Source: Pelagerythrobacter marinus | Lineage (GTDB): Bacteria; Pseudomonadota; Alphaproteobacteria; Sphingomonadales; Sphingomonadaceae | Length of the DNA: 43,494 nucleotides | Assembly: GCF_009827515.1 (NCBI RefSeq) | Contig: NZ_WTYO01000009.1 | Span: 1-43,494, forward strand | Direction: 5' to 3' | Shown here: piece by piece, positions 18,239 to 27,118 of the stretch | Layout: every line of letters begins with the position of its first letter | Numbering within the stretch: the stretch's first letter is position 1 | The notes under the pieces: model-generated | The model's input: the letters and a program-made list of their open reading frames with translations, nothing else | Databases searched by the model: none | What the model was told of the DNA's origin: nothing | Program-made: the position numbers and the translations under genes

Positions 18239-18406
18239 TTACTTGATCTTCGCTTCCTTGAACTCGACGTGCTTGCGCGCGACGGGATCGTACTTGCGGA
18301 AGGTCAGCTTCTCGGTGATGTTCCGGGGATTCTTCTTCGTCACGTAGTAGAAGCCCGTGTCGGCGGTCGAGACGAGCTTGATCTTGACGGTTGCGGGCTT
18401 CGCCAT
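18239..18406 (-). CDS. rpmG: 50S ribosomal protein L33
   Basis: A 55-aa ribosomal protein reading [18 protein letters not shown], then [20 protein letters not shown] and [17 protein letters not shown]. This is a complete L33 of the cysteine-free, zinc-independent type, the usual form in alphaproteobacteria. It is short enough to be missed by length filters. L33 lies near the tRNA exit site of the large subunit. It lies between lolA and the terminator of the pabBC-rluA-arfB operon, so it probably has its own promoter in the 18407-18540 gap. Confidence 0.97.
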   Translation of the reverse strand: MAKPATVKIKLVSTADTGFYYVTKKNPRNITEKLTFRKYDPVARKHVEFKEAKIK

Positions 18407-18458
18407 GGCGTGTTCCTAAAGATCGATGGGGGCCGCCCGGTGCCGCCGGACCTGCCCG

Positions 18459-18502
18459 AAAAAATACAGGCGGCGCGCACGGCACCGCCCTTCCGGCGCG
18501 CC
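18459..18502 (-). terminator. Terminator after the pabBC-rluA-arfB operon
   Basis: On the minus strand GGCGCGCC (18502-18495) can pair with GGCGCGC's complement at 18478-18472, and after a short spacer there is a six-T run (plus-strand A at 18459-18464). It lies 40-80 bp past the arfB stop and before rpmG. The long loop and the gap before the T-run make it less ideal than the one at 17254. Confidence 0.5.
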
Positions 18503-18540
18503 CATTGGGCGATTCACCGGCGAAAGTCAAGCGCGCGCCG

Positions 18541-18945
18541 TCACCAGTCGACCTTGCCGCGCCCGGCCTTGACCGCGCCGCGCGCCTTCTTGGCCTTGAG
18601 CCGCTTGACCTTGCCCACGCGGTTCACCCGGCTCTTCGCGCGGCGGGCGGGCGGGGTCAGCGCCTCTTTCAGCAGGGCCGCCAGCCGTTCGCGGGCGGCC
18701 TCGCGGTTCTGTTCCTGGGTGCGGTATTCGCGCGCGGTCAGCACGATCTCGCCCCCCTGGGTCAGTCGGCTGCCGGCGATGTCCTTCAGCCGCGCGAAGG
18801 CGTCGGGCGGCAGGCCCAGCGCGAACACGTCCACCCGCAGCTGCACCGCGGTCGCCACCTTGTTGACGTTCTGCCCGCCCGGCCCGCTCGCGGCGATGAA
18901 CTTCTCCTCCGCGATCTCCAGCGCGCGATCGAGGATCCTACCCAT
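18541..18945 (-). CDS. arfB: Ribosome-rescue peptidyl-tRNA hydrolase ArfB (YaeJ)
   Basis: A 134-aa stand-alone release-factor-like hydrolase that enters stalled ribosomes without a codon in the A site and frees the nascent chain. The GGQ catalytic motif is in FIAASGPGGQNVNKVAT near the N-terminus. A basic C-terminal tail (AKSRVNRVGKVKRLKAKKA) matches the segment that inserts into the empty mRNA channel. Length is near the 140 aa of E. coli YaeJ, and the lack of a codon-recognition domain separates it from RF1/RF2. The start at ATG 18945 overlaps the end of rluA by eight bases. It is the last gene of a three-gene run. Confidence 0.95.
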   Translation of the reverse strand: MGRILDRALEIAEEKFIAASGPGGQNVNKVATAVQLRVDVFALGLPPDAFARLKDIAGSRLTQGGEIVLTAREYRTQEQNREAARERLAALLKEALTPPARRAKSRVNRVGKVKRLKAKKARGAVKAGRGKVDW

Positions 18946-19591
18946 CGCCGAACCCGAGCGCGGCGAAATCGGGCGGCAGGGGTGCCGTCGCCTCGACCGG
19001 CGGCTTGTTCCCGCGCGTGACGGACAGGCCCGCGGCATGGAGCATCGTGCGCGGCGCGCCCTTGCCGCTGCCATAGACCGGGTCGCCCAGCAGGGCCATT
19101 CCGATCCCGCTCGCCGCGTGGACGCGGATCTGGTGCGTGCGGCCCGTTTCGGGGGTGAACTCGACCAGCGTGCGCCCGCCGCGGCGCGCGACCACGCGCC
19201 AGTGGGTCAGCGACGGCTTGCCCTTGCGCGCCGGGATCATGCGCCAGCCCTTGTCGGCGCTGGAAATCTTGCTCAGCGCCAGTTCGACCGTCCCTTCCTC
19301 CTCGCCCGGCTCGCCGTCGAGAATGCCGAGGTAGCGCTTGGCGACCTGGCGTTCCTCGAACGCGCGGGCAAAGCGCTTCAGCGCCTTCGGATTGCGCGCC
19401 AGGAGCAGGCAGCCGGACGTATCGGTATCGAGGCGGTGCACCGCCACCGGCGCGCGCTGGAACCCGAGCTTCAGCGAATCGAGGTGATCCTCCAGCGCGG
19501 GCCCGCCCTTGCGCGGCCGCTCGATCGGCAGCCCGCCGGGCTTGTCGATCACCAGCGCCTCGCCGTCTTCGAAGAGAATGTCGATCGTCAT
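18938..19591 (-). CDS. RluA-family RNA pseudouridine synthase
   Basis: A 217-aa pseudouridine synthase of the RluA type. The catalytic aspartate lies in [18 protein letters not shown], and the family motif [20 protein letters not shown] follows. No S4 RNA-binding domain precedes the catalytic domain, which fits the short RluA/TruC-like forms that modify tRNA or 23S rRNA; the target base is not predictable. It overlaps pabBC by four bases (ATGA at 19588-19591) and arfB by eight, so the three are translationally coupled. A shared translation-related theme with arfB is plausible, while pabBC belongs to folate synthesis. Confidence 0.93.
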   Translation of the reverse strand: MTIDILFEDGEALVIDKPGGLPIERPRKGGPALEDHLDSLKLGFQRAPVAVHRLDTDTSGCLLLARNPKALKRFARAFEERQVAKRYLGILDGEPGEEEGTVELALSKISSADKGWRMIPARKGKPSLTHWRVVARRGGRTLVEFTPETGRTHQIRVHAASGIGMALLGDPVYGSGKGAPRTMLHAAGLSVTRGNKPPVEATAPLPPDFAALGFGDG

Positions 19592-21411
19592 GCCAGTCGT
19601 GCTTTCATCAGGCCACGCAGGGCGTTGCCGATCAGGAACCCGCCTTCCAGGTCGGCCAGGGTCAGCCGCGCCTCGCGCGCGCGGCCGCTTTCGATCAACG
19701 CCGTGCGCCCCACGCCCGGCAGCAGGCCGAGCGATTCGGGCGGCGTTTCCAGCGCCCCGGAGCCGGGGCGATAGAGATTGGTGAAGCTGCCTTCGGTCAC
19801 CAGCCCGTCCTCGCGCACGAAGATCGCTTCCGCGGCCCCCGCCTCGTGCGCGGCGGCGAGCGCTTCCTCGTAGAACCCGCGATCGCTCGTCTTGTGCCGC
19901 AGGCGCCAGTCGCCCGGGTCCACCGGCAGGGGCAGCGCGATGCACGGCACCGGCTCGCCCGGCGGTTCGGGCATGTTGCCGGCCTCCAGCGCGATCGCGC
20001 CGCCGCGCGCGGCGAGCAGGCGCACGCGCGATTCGCGCTCCAGCTCGAAGCACAGGGCCTGGATGCGGTTGCGCGCGGCATGGCGATCGAACGCGAAGCC
20101 GAGCGCGGCCGCGCTGGCCTTGATCCGTTCGAGGTGCAGCTCGATCAGCGCGATCCCTTCCTCCGGGGTGAAGCGCATGGTTTCCACCAGGTCGAAGCCC
20201 GGCGCCCGGTGGCCGGGGGAACTGCGCCGGGCGAAGCCGCCCTTCAGCACGGCCTCGCGCCATTCGGCCATCGGCGCGCTGTCGGCCACGATCGCCGAAC
20301 CGACGCCGAGCACGGCGGTGCCTTGCGCATTCTCCACCGGGGTCAGCCGCAGCGTGCGGATCGCGACGTTGAACGCGGCATCGTCCGCGCTCTCCCCCTC
20401 GACCGGGCCGATCCGCCCGATCGCGCCGCAATAGGGGCCGCGTGCGTCGCGCTCGACTTCGGCGATCAGTTCCATCGCGCGGATCTTGGGCGCGCCGGTG
20501 ATCGAGCCGCAGGGGAACATGGCCCGCACGAGGTCGGCCGCGCCGTGCCCCTCGGCCAGCCGCGCGCGCACCGTCGTCACCATCTGGTGGACCGTGGGGT
20601 AAGTCTCGACCGTGAACGGCGCATCGACCTGGACGCTGCCCGGCTCGGCCACGCGCGACAGGTCGTTGCGCAGCAGGTCCACGATCATCAGGTTCTCGGC
20701 CCGGTCCTTTTCCGACCCGGCCAGGTCCCGGGCCAGTGCATCGTCGCGCGCCGGATCGTCCGATCGCGGGCGGGTGCCCTTCATCGGCCGGGCCCGCGCC
20801 TCGCGCCCTTTCAGCGAAACGAACAGCTCTGGCGAGAGGCTCAGCAACCAGTGCTGCCCGTCGAACACGACGCCGCCGTAACCGGCCTGCCCCGCCGGGC
20901 GCAGCGCGGCATAGAGCGCGAGCGGATCGCCGCGGTACGATCCGGCGAGCGGCAGGGTCAGGTTCGCCTGGTAGATGTCGCCCGCGCCGATCGCCTCCTG
21001 CAGGCGGGCGAAAGCCTCGCCATAGGCGCCCGGCGAAACCTGCGGGTCGAGCGGGCCGAGCGTGGTCGCGCCTTCCGCCTCGCCGGCCAGCCATTCGCCG
21101 ACCCGGCCCGCCGGGATCACGGTTTCGCGCGCGAACCGGCCGAACCAGACAAGCGGCCCGGCCGCGCCGGCGCGCCGCTGCGCGAGCGGGGCGAGGCGGG
21201 GTTCGAGCGCCAGCCCCGCCTCGTAGGCGACGAACCCGGCCAGCCAGCCGCCGCGTTCGCGCCGGGCGCTGTCGGCGGCCTCCAGCACGCCGGCGACGTC
21301 CTGCGCGCGCCGGGCCACGAAGACCTCCTCCGGCCCCTGGTAGAGGCGCGCGTCGGCAGCGCCGTCGCCGCGGGCGTCGTCGAGCAATACGAAAGGAGCG
21401 TGGTCCGCCAT
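19588..21411 (-). CDS. pabB: Fused aminodeoxychorismate synthase component I and lyase (PabB-PabC)
   Basis: A 607-aa fusion that makes 4-aminobenzoate for folate. Residues about 1-375 are component [21 protein letters not shown] begins the chorismate site, with the PabB-type lysine in PMKGTRPR, followed by [17 protein letters not shown] and [20 protein letters not shown]. The rest, from about 385, is aminodeoxychorismate lyase, a PLP fold-type IV enzyme with [31 protein letters not shown] with the PLP lysine, and EGSFTNLY. Fusion couples synthesis to pyruvate elimination in one chain. The glutamine-hydrolysing partner PabA is not in this window. ATG 21411 is preferred over longer in-frame starts because [15 protein letters not shown] matches family N-termini. 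Divergent from the DUF853 gene. Confidence 0.95.
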   Translation of the reverse strand: MADHAPFVLLDDARGDGAADARLYQGPEEVFVARRAQDVAGVLEAADSARRERGGWLAGFVAYEAGLALEPRLAPLAQRRAGAAGPLVWFGRFARETVIPAGRVGEWLAGEAEGATTLGPLDPQVSPGAYGEAFARLQEAIGAGDIYQANLTLPLAGSYRGDPLALYAALRPAGQAGYGGVVFDGQHWLLSLSPELFVSLKGREARARPMKGTRPRSDDPARDDALARDLAGSEKDRAENLMIVDLLRNDLSRVAEPGSVQVDAPFTVETYPTVHQMVTTVRARLAEGHGAADLVRAMFPCGSITGAPKIRAMELIAEVERDARGPYCGAIGRIGPVEGESADDAAFNVAIRTLRLTPVENAQGTAVLGVGSAIVADSAPMAEWREAVLKGGFARRSSPGHRAPGFDLVETMRFTPEEGIALIELHLERIKASAAALGFAFDRHAARNRIQALCFELERESRVRLLAARGGAIALEAGNMPEPPGEPVPCIALPLPVDPGDWRLRHKTSDRGFYEEALAAAHEAGAAEAIFVREDGLVTEGSFTNLYRPGSGALETPPESLGLLPGVGRTALIESGRAREARLTLADLEGGFLIGNALRGLMKARLA

Positions 21412-21516
21412 TCGCCCTGCCTTAGGGGCGCGGGGAAAATAGGCCAAGCCGGGAACTTGACCGTGCCCGACGGGGTGGGCCATGCCATGGCGGCATCAAG
21501 GCGGGAGGTTTGCGCA

Positions 21517-23091
21517 GTGGGTGAGATCTTTCTCGGGCTGGCCGACAACGGAGAGAAACAGGTCCTCAACCTCGCGCGGGCCAACCGCCACGGGCTGATC
21601 GCGGGCGCGACCGGCACCGGCAAGACGGTGACCCTGCAGGGCCTGGCCGAAAGCTTCTCCGCCAATGGCGTGCCGGTCTTCGTGGCCGACGTGAAGGGCG
21701 ACCTCTCGGGCATTGCCATGGCCGGATCGCCGACGTTCAAGAACGCCGACAAGCTGGAGGAGCGGGCGAAGGAACTGGGCATGGACGACTATGCCTATTC
21801 CGACAATCCGGCGGTGTTCTGGGATCTCTACGGCGAACAGGGGCACCCGATCCGCACGACGATTTCGGAAATGGGGCCGCTGCTGCTCGCGCGGCTGCTC
21901 GATCTCAACGACACGCAGGAAGGCGTGCTGCAGATCGTGTTCCGCCATGCCGACGACAACGGCCTGCTCCTGCTCGACCTCGGCGACCTCCAGGCCATGC
22001 TGGCTCACTGCGCCGAAAACGCGAAGGAGCTGAGCGCGAAGTACGGCAATGTCAGCCGCGCCAGCGTCGGCGCGATCCAGCGCCAGCTGCTCAGCTTCGA
22101 GAGCCAGGGGGCCGATCGCTTCTTCGGCGAGCCGGCGCTGGAGATCGACGATTTCCTCAAGTGCGACGAGCAGGGGCGCGGCTATGTCAACGTGCTCGCG
22201 GCCGACAAGCTGATGCGCAGCCCCAAGCTCTACGCGACGTTCCTGCTCTGGCTCCTGGCCGAGCTGTTCGAGAGCCTGCCCGAGGTGGGCGACCCGGACA
22301 AGCCGAAGCTGGTGTTCTTCTTCGACGAGGCGCACCTGCTGTTCGACGATGCGCCCAAGGCGCTGGAAGAGAAGATCGAGCAGGTCGTGCGCCTGATCCG
22401 GTCGAAAGGGGTGGGCGTGTTCTTCGTCACCCAGAATCCGATCGACGTGCCCGAGGACGTGGCCGGCCAGCTCGGCAACCGGGTGCAGCACGCCCTGCGC
22501 GCCTTCACCCCGCGCGACCAGCGCGCGATCCGGGCCGCGGCGGAGACGTTCCGCATCAATCCCGACCTCGACGTCGAGCAGGCGATTACCGAGCTGAAAG
22601 TGGGCGAGGCGCTGGTTTCCACCCTGCTCGAAGACGGCGCGCCCTCGGTCGTCCAGCGCACTCTGATCAAGCCGCCGCGCAGCCGGCTGGGGCCGATCAC
22701 GGCCAAGGAACGCGCGATCATCCAGTCGGTGAGCCCGTTCGACGGGAAATACGATACCGCGATCGACCGCGAAAGCGCAGAGGAAGTGCTGGCGCAGAAG
22801 GCCGCCGATGCCGCCGCCACGGCCGAGGAAGTGGAGGAGAAGGGCCGCGAGGAAGTGGAGAAGCGGCCGCGCAAGAGCACCTCGATCTGGAGCAAGGCGA
22901 TGAAGCGCGCGATCGGCGCCGCGACCAGTTCGGGCGCGGCGATCGCGGCCAGCACGATCACCGGCCGGCGTTCGCGCGCGAACCCGATGAAGACGGCGGC
23001 GACTTCGGGCCTGGGCTCGATCGCGACCGATCTTGCCGGGCCGCTGGCAGGCCGGTTCGTGCGGAACCTGATCGGCGGGCTGATGCGCTAG
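21517..23091 (+). CDS. HerA-like ATPase, DUF853 (YjgR family)
   Basis: A 524-aa P-loop ATPase of the HerA/FtsK superfamily. Walker A is [20 protein letters not shown] and Walker B is [17 protein letters not shown]; a sensor-like [17 protein letters not shown] follows, and the family end has a Lys/Arg-rich stretch ([20 protein letters not shown]) and a glycine-rich hydrophobic tail. YjgR proteins are conserved but their substrate is unknown; DNA translocation is inferred from the fold. The GTG at 21517 is supported by GGAGG at 21504-21508, eight bases upstream. No nuclease (NurA) or SIR2 partner is adjacent, so I do not call it a defence gene. It runs divergently from pabBC. Confidence 0.93.
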   Translation: MGEIFLGLADNGEKQVLNLARANRHGLIAGATGTGKTVTLQGLAESFSANGVPVFVADVKGDLSGIAMAGSPTFKNADKLEERAKELGMDDYAYSDNPAVFWDLYGEQGHPIRTTISEMGPLLLARLLDLNDTQEGVLQIVFRHADDNGLLLLDLGDLQAMLAHCAENAKELSAKYGNVSRASVGAIQRQLLSFESQGADRFFGEPALEIDDFLKCDEQGRGYVNVLAADKLMRSPKLYATFLLWLLAELFESLPEVGDPDKPKLVFFFDEAHLLFDDAPKALEEKIEQVVRLIRSKGVGVFFVTQNPIDVPEDVAGQLGNRVQHALRAFTPRDQRAIRAAAETFRINPDLDVEQAITELKVGEALVSTLLEDGAPSVVQRTLIKPPRSRLGPITAKERAIIQSVSPFDGKYDTAIDRESAEEVLAQKAADAAATAEEVEEKGREEVEKRPRKSTSIWSKAMKRAIGAATSSGAAIAASTITGRRSRANPMKTAATSGLGSIATDLAGPLAGRFVRNLIGGLMR

Positions 23092-23103
23092 GCGTGCGGC
23101 CGG

Positions 23104-24486
23104 TCAGCCGGCCGGCAGGCGAATCTCCGCCCGCAGCCCGCCGCCATCGCGATTGGCGAGGGCCAGCTCGCCGCCGTGCTGCTCGGCAATCGCGCGGGCC
23201 AGCGTCAGCCCCAGCCCGGCGCCGCCGGTTTCCCGGTTGCGCGAGGCCTCGCCGCGGGTGAACGGCTCCATCATGTCGGCGATCCGGCCCGGCGCGATGC
23301 CGGGGCCGCGATCCTCGACCCGCAGGACCAGGTGCCCGCCCTCGCGCGTCAGCGAGACGTCGGCCGCGCCGCCGTAGCGCACGGCATTGGCGATCAGGTT
23401 GCGCAGCCCGCGCCGCAGCCAGGTGATGTGGACCGGGCGGGCGGCGCGCACCGTGGGGCCCAGCGTCACCGGGTCGCCCATGTCCTCGAACTCCTCGACC
23501 ACCGAGGCGGTCAGCGCGGCGAGATCGACCCGCTCGGGCGCCTCGCTCGCCCGGCCGACGCGGGCGAGCGAGAGAATGTCGTCGAGCGAGCGGGTGATAT
23601 CCTCGATCCCGGCGGCCATCTTCGCGCGCTCGGCCTCGTCCTCGACCGATTCGATCCGCACGCGCAGCGCCGCCAGCGGGGTCTTCAGATCGTGCCCGAT
23701 CGCGCCGAGCATGACGTCCTTCTCGTCCAGCAGGGCGGCAATGCGCGCCTCCATCGCGTTGTGAGCGGCGATCAGGCGGCGCACGTCGTGCGGGCCGCGC
23801 GCTTCGAGCTGCCCGTCGGCGTTCCGGTCGCGCGCGAAGCTTTCGGTCCGCGCGGTCAGCGCGGCCAGGGGCCGGGTGATGCGACGCAGCAGCAGGAAGT
23901 GAAGCCCGACCAGCAGGAGGTAGATCACCAGGGTCTGGAACAGGATCGAGCCGAGCACGCCGCGCTGGCGCACCGGGATCAGCACCCGCGCGACGGCCCA
24001 TTCCTGCGCGCCCTGCGCCTTGAGCGCGGCGACCAGCAGGCGCGGCCGGTCCCCGCCACCGCGCAGCAGGCGCGCGCGCAGCCGGGGACGGGTGGCGAGA
24101 TAGGGGTCCGATGCCAGGGGCCGCACGAAGACCGCCAGGTCGGACACGGCGACGCCGTGGCTCTCGACCATCGCACGCAGGGCCTCGGCCCGTTCCGCGT
24201 CCGCCACGTCGCCGGGCAGGGGCGCGAAGGCGGGGCTCCGCTCGATCCGCAGCGCGCGGACGAAGGAATCGTCGGGCCGGCGCGGCGGGGTGCGCAGCGC
24301 GCGCTCCTCGCGCCCGTCCCGGCCGCGCACGACGAGCGAGAAGGCGGCGGCGTTCATCACCGCCGCTTCGCGCCGCGCCTCGGCCGCGCGCCACAGCAAG
24401 GTGGCCGAAATCGCCTGCGCCAGCAGGAGGACCGCGGCCACGGCCAGCAGCATCTGGCCCAGCAGGCTTCGTGGCCACAGCCGCAC
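23104..24486 (-). CDS. Membrane sensor histidine kinase
   Basis: A 460-aa sensor kinase. A first membrane segment (LGQMLLAVAAVLLLAQAISA) is followed by a periplasmic region of about 130 residues rich in Arg and Ala, a second segment (LFQTLVIYLLLVGLHFLLL), and a HAMP linker. The HisKA box is AIGHDLKTPLAALRVRIESV with the phosphorylated His. The ATPase domain shows LRNLIANAVRYG, VEDRGPGIAPGRIAD and GGAGLGLTLARAIAEQHGG. It is encoded three bases after the response-regulator gene and is surely its partner. The upstream EF-hand gene may be its periplasmic partner or target; no ligand site can be read from the sensor domain. Confidence 0.96.
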   Translation of the reverse strand: MRLWPRSLLGQMLLAVAAVLLLAQAISATLLWRAAEARREAAVMNAAAFSLVVRGRDGREERALRTPPRRPDDSFVRALRIERSPAFAPLPGDVADAERAEALRAMVESHGVAVSDLAVFVRPLASDPYLATRPRLRARLLRGGGDRPRLLVAALKAQGAQEWAVARVLIPVRQRGVLGSILFQTLVIYLLLVGLHFLLLRRITRPLAALTARTESFARDRNADGQLEARGPHDVRRLIAAHNAMEARIAALLDEKDVMLGAIGHDLKTPLAALRVRIESVEDEAERAKMAAGIEDITRSLDDILSLARVGRASEAPERVDLAALTASVVEEFEDMGDPVTLGPTVRAARPVHITWLRRGLRNLIANAVRYGGAADVSLTREGGHLVLRVEDRGPGIAPGRIADMMEPFTRGEASRNRETGGAGLGLTLARAIAEQHGGELALANRDGGGLRAEIRLPAG

Positions 24487-24489
24487 GGT

Positions 24490-25224
24490 TCAGCCCTGGT
24501 CCTGCGCCACGCGGCGCACGTCGGCGGCGAAACGATAGCCGCCGCCGCGCACGGTCTGGATGAAGTGCGGGTTGCGGCTGTCTTCCTCGATCTTGCGCCG
24601 CAGGCGGCTGACCTGGTTGTCCACCGCGCGATCGAACAGGTGCGCCTCGCGCCCCTGGACCATGTCGAGCAGGCGATCGCGGTCGAGCACCGCGCGCGGA
24701 TGGTCGAGGAAGGCGCGCAGCAGGCGGAACTCCGCGGTCGAGATCGGCACGAGCGCCCCGTCGGGATCGGTCAGCTTGCGCTTCAGCGGGTCCAGCCGCC
24801 AGTCTTCAAACAGGTAATGGGCATCGTCCTCGGCCGCCGGGGCCGGCCGGCTGGCGCGCCGCAGGACCGACCGTATCCGCGCGACCAGCTCGCGCGGCTC
24901 GAACGGCTTGACGACATAATCGTCCGCGCCGATTTCCAGGCCGACGATGCGGTCGGTCGCCTCGCCCCTGGCGGTCAGGAAGATGACCGGGATCTCGCGC
25001 GATTCGACCAGGTGGCGGCACAGCGAAAGCCCGTCTTCGCCCGGCATCATGATGTCGAGCAGGACGAGATCGGGCGCCTCGCCCAGCAGGAGGCTGCGCG
25101 CCGCGGCCGCATCCGCCGCCTGTTCGACGACGAACCCCTGGCGGACGAGGTAGTCGGCCAGGGGTTCGCGCAGGCTTGCCTCGTCATCGACGAGCAGCAG
25201 GCGAATGGTCGCGGTGTCGTTCAT
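24490..25224 (-). CDS. OmpR/PhoB-family response regulator
   Basis: A 244-aa response regulator. The receiver domain has the acidic pair in LLLVDDEASLREPLA, the phosphorylated Asp57 in LVLLDIMMPGEDG, the Thr of VIFLTARGEATDRI and the Lys of DYVVKPFEPREL. The C-terminal winged helix runs from about residue 135, with LVPISTAEFRLLRAFLDHP and VSRLRRKIEEDSRNPHFIQT then VRGGGYRF. Such proteins bind tandem direct repeats of 10-11 bp. Repeats of this kind sit over the promoter of the upstream EF-hand gene, 47 bp from its stop, so the regulator may control its own operon. The stop lies three bases before the kinase start. Confidence 0.97.
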   Translation of the reverse strand: MNDTATIRLLLVDDEASLREPLADYLVRQGFVVEQAADAAAARSLLLGEAPDLVLLDIMMPGEDGLSLCRHLVESREIPVIFLTARGEATDRIVGLEIGADDYVVKPFEPRELVARIRSVLRRASRPAPAAEDDAHYLFEDWRLDPLKRKLTDPDGALVPISTAEFRLLRAFLDHPRAVLDRDRLLDMVQGREAHLFDRAVDNQVSRLRRKIEEDSRNPHFIQTVRGGGYRFAADVRRVAQDQG

Positions 25225-25271
25225 CGCGCGGGCCTAGACCTGCGTGGCGGCGCGGATCAAGCGCCGGCCGG

Positions 25272-26006
25272 TCAGCCGGGGCGGCGCGCGTCGCGGCGCT
25301 GCTCGGTCCGCTCGCGCATGGTCTCGCGCCGGGCCTCGCGCGCGGCCTTGCGTTCGGCGGCGGTGACCACGCCGTTGCCGTCGGCATCGGCGCGGGCGAA
25401 GCGCTTCTCCGCCGCGGCGAGGAACTCGGCCCGGCTCACCGCCTTGTCGCCATCGCTGTCGGCCCGGCGCAGCATGGCCATGCCGGCCTTCCTGCCGCCG
25501 CGCCGGCCGGCCTTGTGGCCATGGCCCTTGCGCCGTTCGCGGGCCTCTTCGCCGCGGGCCCGCTTGCCGAGGGTATCGCGCGCGGCCTGCATTTCGGCCT
25601 GCGAGATGCCGCCGCTGCCGTCGGTATCGATCCGCGCGAAGCGCTGGGCGCGGCGCGCTTCGCGGCGTTCGGCGCGCGCCTCGCGCCGCTCGGCCCGCTT
25701 CGCGCGGTGTTCGGCCCGGGCAGCGTCCATCTCGGCCTGCGTCACTTCGCCATTGCCGTCGGCGTCGAGCCGGGCGAAGCGCTCTGCCTGGCGGGCGGCG
25801 CGGTCGGCGGCATCGATGCGGCCATCCGAATTGGCGTCGAGCCGGGCGAACATGCGCTCTGCCTGCGCGGTCATCTCGGCGCGGGTCACTTCGCCGTTGC
25901 CGTCGGCATCGGGGCCGCGCGGGGCGCGATCGGCCTGGGCATGGGCGAGCGTGCCGGCGGCAAGCGCCAGCGCGGCGGCGGAAAGGGGAAGGGCGATTGT
26001 CTTCAT
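25272..26006 (-). CDS. Secreted protein with six EF-hand calcium-binding loops
   Basis: A 244-aa protein with signal peptide (MKTIALPLSAAALALAAGTL, probable cut after AHA near residue 23). Six 12-residue EF-hand loops are visible: 33-44 (DADGNGEVTRAE), 57-68 (DANSDGRIDAAD), 81-92 (DADGNGEVTQAE), 127-138 (DTDGSGGISQAE), 183-194 (DSDGDKAVSRAE) and 207-218 (DADGNGVVTAAE). Loop 5 has Lys at position 6 where Gly is usual, so it may bind poorly, and loop 2 ends in Asp rather than Glu. Basic linkers (AERREARAERREARRAQ) join the loops. It is probably a periplasmic calcium or other divalent-cation protein. It heads an operon with a response regulator and sensor kinase, suggesting a role in sensing or storing the ion. 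Confidence 0.92.
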   Translation of the reverse strand: MKTIALPLSAAALALAAGTLAHAQADRAPRGPDADGNGEVTRAEMTAQAERMFARLDANSDGRIDAADRAARQAERFARLDADGNGEVTQAEMDAARAEHRAKRAERREARAERREARRAQRFARIDTDGSGGISQAEMQAARDTLGKRARGEEARERRKGHGHKAGRRGGRKAGMAMLRRADSDGDKAVSRAEFLAAAEKRFARADADGNGVVTAAERKAAREARRETMRERTEQRRDARRPG

Positions 26007-26118
26007 GTCGTCGGCTCCACTGGAAGGGGCGAGAGGGTTGAGCCGCGGACCCGCCGGAAGGGGGGGAGGGATTGGTTCGGGCAGGGCCCGCAGCTCGTGG
26101 TGCCTCTTCTAGGGGGGC

Positions 26119-26168
26119 ATTGTCGCAGGATTATCCCGGACCGGGCCGATATTGTCGCGGATTGTCGC
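26119..26168 (-). promoter_or_regulatory. Promoter with three ATTGTCGC direct repeats upstream of the EF-hand/two-component operon
   Basis: On the minus strand GCGACA (26158-26153) and GATAAT (26135-26130) are 17 bp apart, a plausible sigma-70 promoter for the EF-hand gene, with a start near 26123. ATTGTCGC (plus-strand reading) occurs at 26119-26126, 26151-26158 and 26161-26168. The last two are 10 bp apart, one over the -35 and one just upstream of it, as for OmpR-type activators; the first lies near the start site, about three helical turns away. The nearby response regulator is the obvious candidate binder. Confidence 0.6.
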
Positions 26169-26203
26169 ACCGCGCGCCGGCCGTTCATCGCCGCGCAAGC
26201 CGG

Positions 26204-26602
26204 TCAGCGCGGGCGGTGTTCGGTCCCCTCGCCGGCGGTGATGAACAGCGCGGTCGCCTCGCCCCCGGCAATATCGGCCGTGTGCCAGGTGCCGGGCGGG
26301 TTGATCGCATATTCGCCGGGGTTCAGCGTCACCGTGTCGCGCGACCCGTCGGCATGTTCCTGGTGCAGAGTCATTTGCCCGGCGAGACACAGGACGACTT
26401 CGTCGCCTGCCGGGTGCATTTCCCACGACTCCCACGGCCCGGTAAAGCGCGACCAGCTGACCAGCCGCCCTTCGGCCCCGTCCCCGGCATGGCGCCGCGC
26501 ATAGTCGGCATACCATTCCATCCCGGTGAATTCCGGCTCCGCCACGGCCGTGGCCCCGCGGCCGAGGTGGACCGGGAAACGGGCGATCGGCCGCGCGGGC
26601 AT
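26204..26602 (-). CDS. Cupin-domain protein
   Basis: A 132-aa single-domain cupin. The first cupin motif is seen in WESWEMHPAGDEVVLCLAGQ, the second in GEYAINPPGTWHTADI; the histidines and the Glu of GDEVV are candidate metal ligands. No enzyme subfamily can be named. It shares one base with the upstream VOC-family gene and is probably expressed with it. The end lies about 36 bp from the repeat-bearing promoter of the EF-hand operon, on the same strand. Confidence 0.85.
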   Translation of the reverse strand: MPARPIARFPVHLGRGATAVAEPEFTGMEWYADYARRHAGDGAEGRLVSWSRFTGPWESWEMHPAGDEVVLCLAGQMTLHQEHADGSRDTVTLNPGEYAINPPGTWHTADIAGGEATALFITAGEGTEHRPR

Positions 26603-26994
26603 CAGCCCTTCACCATGCAGAAGGCGTTGAGCTTGTTGCCGTCGCGATCGCGGAAATAGGCGGCGTAAAAGGTCCGGCCCTCGCCATCGGGTTCGCCACG
26701 CGGCCCGGGCGCGCCTTCGTCGGTGCCGCCGTTGGCCAGCGCGATCTCGTGCAGGCGCTTCACCTGGTCCGGGTCCTTCGCCTCGATCGCGACCATCGTG
26801 CCGTTGCCCACGCTCGCCGCCTGCCCGTCATAGGGCCGGGTCAGCGCGATGCCCGCGCCGCCGTCCCACTGGCCCCATGCGATGTGGGTGTCGAAGTCCA
26901 TCATCCGGCCCACGCCCATCTCTTTCGCGATGGCATCGTAGAACCCGGCATTGCCCTGCAGGTCGTTGGTCCCCAGTGTCACGTAACCGATCAT
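26602..26994 (-). CDS. VOC-family (glyoxalase-like) protein
   Basis: A 130-aa vicinal-oxygen-chelate protein. It starts IGYVTLGTNDLQGNAGFYD, the usual first beta-alpha-beta unit, and ends YFRDRDGNKLNAFCM, the typical last strand with the Asp-Gly-Asn-Lys turn. One fused pair of beta-alpha-beta-beta-beta units fits the length. Typical VOC metal ligands are not all evident; such proteins include glyoxalases, dioxygenases and resistance proteins, and I cannot choose among them. It overlaps the cupin gene by one base. Divalent-metal or small-molecule chemistry is the common theme of the pair. Confidence 0.88.
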   Translation of the reverse strand: MIGYVTLGTNDLQGNAGFYDAIAKEMGVGRMMDFDTHIAWGQWDGGAGIALTRPYDGQAASVGNGTMVAIEAKDPDQVKRLHEIALANGGTDEGAPGPRGEPDGEGRTFYAAYFRDRDGNKLNAFCMVKG

Positions 26995-27118
26995 CGCCTC
27001 TCTCCCTTGCCAGCGACTCGCCAGGCCGGAACATTAGCAGAACATCGGCGCGTGCGAAAGCGCCCCGCGATCGGGCGGGATCGTCGCCGTGCCACGGTGG
27101 GGCCGGCCCGGCGCGCGG

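Noticed and set aside
21517-23091. HerA-type antiphage defence module
   Set aside because: The gene is a stand-alone DUF853 ATPase with no adjacent nuclease or SIR2 partner; the neighbours are housekeeping.
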